Assembly: GCF_002592045.1 (NCBI RefSeq) | Contig: NZ_MEJG01000001.1 | Coordinates: forward strand, 62,001-126,000 | DNA: 64,000 bases | Origin: Parasaccharibacter apium | GTDB lineage: Bacteria > Pseudomonadota > Alphaproteobacteria > Acetobacterales > Acetobacteraceae | Direction: 5' to 3' | Shown: positions 62,158-64,000 of the stretch, piece by piece | Layout: every line of letters starts with the position of its first letter | How positions within the stretch are numbered: the first letter of the stretch is position 1 | Program-made: the position numbers and the translations under genes | The notes under the pieces: model-generated | Database searches by the model: none | Told to the model about the DNA's origin: nothing | Seen by the model: the letters and a program-made list of their open reading frames with translations, nothing else

Positions 62158-64000
62158 TTAAAACCCTATGACTTTTCGTAAGGCTAGATAATCTTCTACA
62201 TGGCAAAGGAGAAACCAGCCTTCTTCCCCCTCCAGGGAGAACGCCTCTAAGCCAATAGAGCGGTAAATATCTGCCTGCCTTGCACCATGTTGAAGAATCG
62301 CCAAACGACACCCTTCTTGCACCGCATAATCGCGTAATCGCCAAATCGCCCCAGCCCGTTGTTTAGGGGCCCCCACAGCGCCTCCCAGACATAACAAAAT
62401 AGGCTCTGACAATAAGAAAAGCTGCAATTGAGTCATCGCACACGCAGCTTTACCCATTGCATCAAATATAATGCCATCTGGCGATAACCCACGCGCCAAA
62501 GGGACAGACAAAGCCGCACGTGCATCTTGCAAACAGGCATAACGAATCCTCATCGTCAAAGTCCATGGTTGCACATGCAAACGTGCCCGCCGGAGGGCTA
62601 GGCCGAACCCTAATAAACAACATAAAGCCGAGCCACCCAAAACCCAGCGGCCTATGGCTGTATGGGCATCATAAACCATCGCCCGCCACCAAATCGGCCC
62701 TAAATGATGTTGGCGTGCAATCCACCTCACCCCTGCCAAACCACAAAGCCATAAGGATAAAGGGGCAAGAATAAAGGGGGAAAATGGCTCTACCCGCCAA
62801 TAAGCCTGCCGGTAATAAGCGTTCCGAAACGGGATTAACGTTACTAACACAGCCATCACCACAACAAACACGGCCCAATGGGCTTGCCGTAGCATTAAAA
62901 TCCCCACCGTGCCGCTCAACACAATCACCGAGAGCCGCCATGCCAGTGCAACCCGGCGCGAAAGCCCTGTGGAGAGGGCGATCAACACCACCCCAGCGAC
63001 TACCAGAAGAAAGGCCGCACCTTGCATAAGCCCGCCTTCTAGAGAGGAACGAAACGCAGGGAGAGGTGTAAGCAGCCCATACAGCACCAATGCTACGCCT
63101 AATACAGCCTGACTGCCCGTTGCCACGATGGTAGAGAAGTCCCCCTCCGACGTACGCAACGCTTGGCTTGCCTCAACAACACGCCCAAAGCGCGCTAGGA
63201 AGGGAGCCCCGCGTACCATTAGCTCATGCCCTGCGAACATCAGCCCAGCCACAAGTAGGGGGATAATGTAGTAAAATAGGCGAAAAACGAGGATGCCGCT
63301 CATAATATGGGGGATGGAAAACCACGGGGAGAGAGCCAGCATCATGGTGCTATCAAACACACCGAGGCCCCCGGGAACATTGGCCAAAAGCCCCGCTGTA
63401 TAAGCCCCGATATAAATCGCGAGGAACCCGCCAAAGGTTAGGTTACATCCCGCAGGCAAAGGACCCATCACGCACCAGGCGATCAAAGCCGTGGCAGACA
63501 TATCGGCCATACTCGCAAGAATCTGCCCCAGCCCGATACGCCATGTGGGGAGCGGCAAAGTCCATTTATAAAGCGTTATCTCACGCTTCCAACATGGGAT
63601 GAGTACATAAGCCAGCAAAACAGCAAAGCAACCACCCCCGGCAAGCTTAGGCACCCAAAGCGGCATCGTGCGAATATAAGGGATAATGCCCGGCTGAGTG
63701 AGCAAAATAACCCCAACTAAGCCAATCATCCCCAGCCAATATGTAATTGAACAAAACGCGACGATGGAGGCAATCTTCCGCCCCGAGACGCCCCAATTTC
63801 GGTACAGCCTATAGCGCACCGCCGTGCCTGATATCGCAGCGCAGCCTAAATTATGAGACAACACATAGGAGCAAAACGCCACAAAGGCCGAACGCCCCCA
63901 CGAGACACCCGCCCCCACATGGCGACATGCAAGACCATCGTAAAACGATAAAATCCCATAAGAGAGCAAAGTAGCCCCCGCCCCCTCCCACAAACTCAGA
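62158..64000 (-). CDS. mprF: MprF-like flippase with a truncated synthase domain (5' end outside window)
   Basis: The frame is open to the window edge, so the N-terminus is missing. A run of about a dozen membrane helices includes the MprF/UPF0104 motifs LSHNLGCAAISGTAVRYRLY, LANVPGGLGVFDSTMML and FRLFYYIIPLL. After the last helix (about 150 codons from the stop) the DUF2156 synthase domain begins (LFLLSEPILLCLGGAVGA..AIWRLRDYAVQEGCRLAI) but stops at EDYLALRKVIGF. Full MprF proteins carry roughly 180 more residues. Convergent thpR-like sequence follows at once, so no lost 3' half is nearby. Confidence 0.75.
   Translation of the reverse strand, partial: LSLWEGAGATLLSYGILSFYDGLACRHVGAGVSWGRSAFVAFCSYVLSHNLGCAAISGTAVRYRLYRNWGVSGRKIASIVAFCSITYWLGMIGLVGVILLTQPGIIPYIRTMPLWVPKLAGGGCFAVLLAYVLIPCWKREITLYKWTLPLPTWRIGLGQILASMADMSATALIAWCVMGPLPAGCNLTFGGFLAIYIGAYTAGLLANVPGGLGVFDSTMMLALSPWFSIPHIMSGILVFRLFYYIIPLLVAGLMFAGHELMVRGAPFLARFGRVVEASQALRTSEGDFSTIVATGSQAVLGVALVLYGLLTPLPAFRSSLEGGLMQGAAFLLVVAGVVLIALSTGLSRRVALAWRLSVIVLSGTVGILMLRQAHWAVFVVVMAVLVTLIPFRNAYYRQAYWRVEPFSPFILAPLSLWLCGLAGVRWIARQHHLGPIWWRAMVYDAHTAIGRWVLGGSALCCLLGFGLALRRARLHVQPWTLTMRIRYACLQDARAALSVPLARGLSPDGIIFDAMGKAACAMTQLQLFLLSEPILLCLGGAVGAPKQRAGAIWRLRDYAVQEGCRLAILQHGARQADIYRSIGLEAFSLEGEEGWFLLCHVEDYLALRKVIGF

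Noticed and set aside
1-64000. CRISPR array, prophage, insertion sequence or toxin-antitoxin module
   Set aside because: No regularly spaced repeats, transposase, integrase, phage structural gene or paired small toxin-antitoxin frames were recognised.

Overview
The window looks like chromosomal core sequence from an acetic acid bacterium (Alphaproteobacteria, Acetobacteraceae). The evidence is a complete hopanoid run (hpnA-hpnC-hpnD-hpnE-shc-hpnG plus hpnL), a cyo-type ubiquinol oxidase, an Arg/Gly-rich double cold-shock protein, a 7Fe ferredoxin next to a Suv3-type helicase, hdaA beside ppk-ppx, and moderate G+C (lines counted by eye are near 55%). The small, tightly packed genes would suit the bee- or flower-associated genera, but the species is not established here.

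Layout. 1-3.5 kb: the 5' end of mfd diverging from recG, then a double cold-shock protein. 3.6-6.7 kb: minus-strand smpB, dapA, pheA, kdsB. 6.75-10.5 kb: hisN-type phosphatase, serA, comM. 10.5-17 kb: metC, an EEP-fold hydrolase, a cardiolipin synthase convergent with and overlapping it, parC, recO. 17-19 kb: rpsB-tsf with a structured leader and an intergenic hairpin. 19-27.9 kb: the hopanoid operon, with hpnL divergent and fused end-to-start with tyrA. 28-32.6 kb: pyk, a His/Ala-rich secreted SH3 protein, guaA, a small lipoprotein. 32.6-34.1 kb: two identical tRNA-Arg(ACG) genes abutting an A+T-richer gene for a glycosyltransferase-like protein with an apparent FAMeT-type insertion. 34.3-42.7 kb: lysA, a TIGR02302/DUF4175 membrane protein, cdh, ppx, ppk. 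42.8-51.1 kb: hdaA, purM-purN, ndk, ABC-F, AI-2E/PerM permease, a small membrane protein, a DegT-type aminotransferase, a MarR regulator. 51.4-56.1 kb: M17 aminopeptidase, Suv3-type helicase, S4 protein, ferredoxin. 56.3-60.3 kb: cyoABCD. 60.7-64 kb: BI-1 protein, a ThpR-like protein, an MprF-like flippase running off the end.

Much of the content concerns the envelope and central metabolism: hopanoids, cardiolipin, CDP-diacylglycerol turnover, KDO activation, aromatic amino acids, serine, lysine and purines. No phage, insertion sequence, CRISPR array or classic defence system is visible.

The points most worth a second look are: (1) cyoB, whose full-length product needs a +1 frameshift at a T-run; (2) the FAMeT-interrupted glycosyltransferase beside the tRNA pair; (3) an MprF homologue that stops partway through its synthase domain; (4) a ThpR homologue with altered catalytic motifs; and (5) several structured leaders or palindromes (cold-shock gene, rpsB, cyo, marR, and upstream of the tRNAs).
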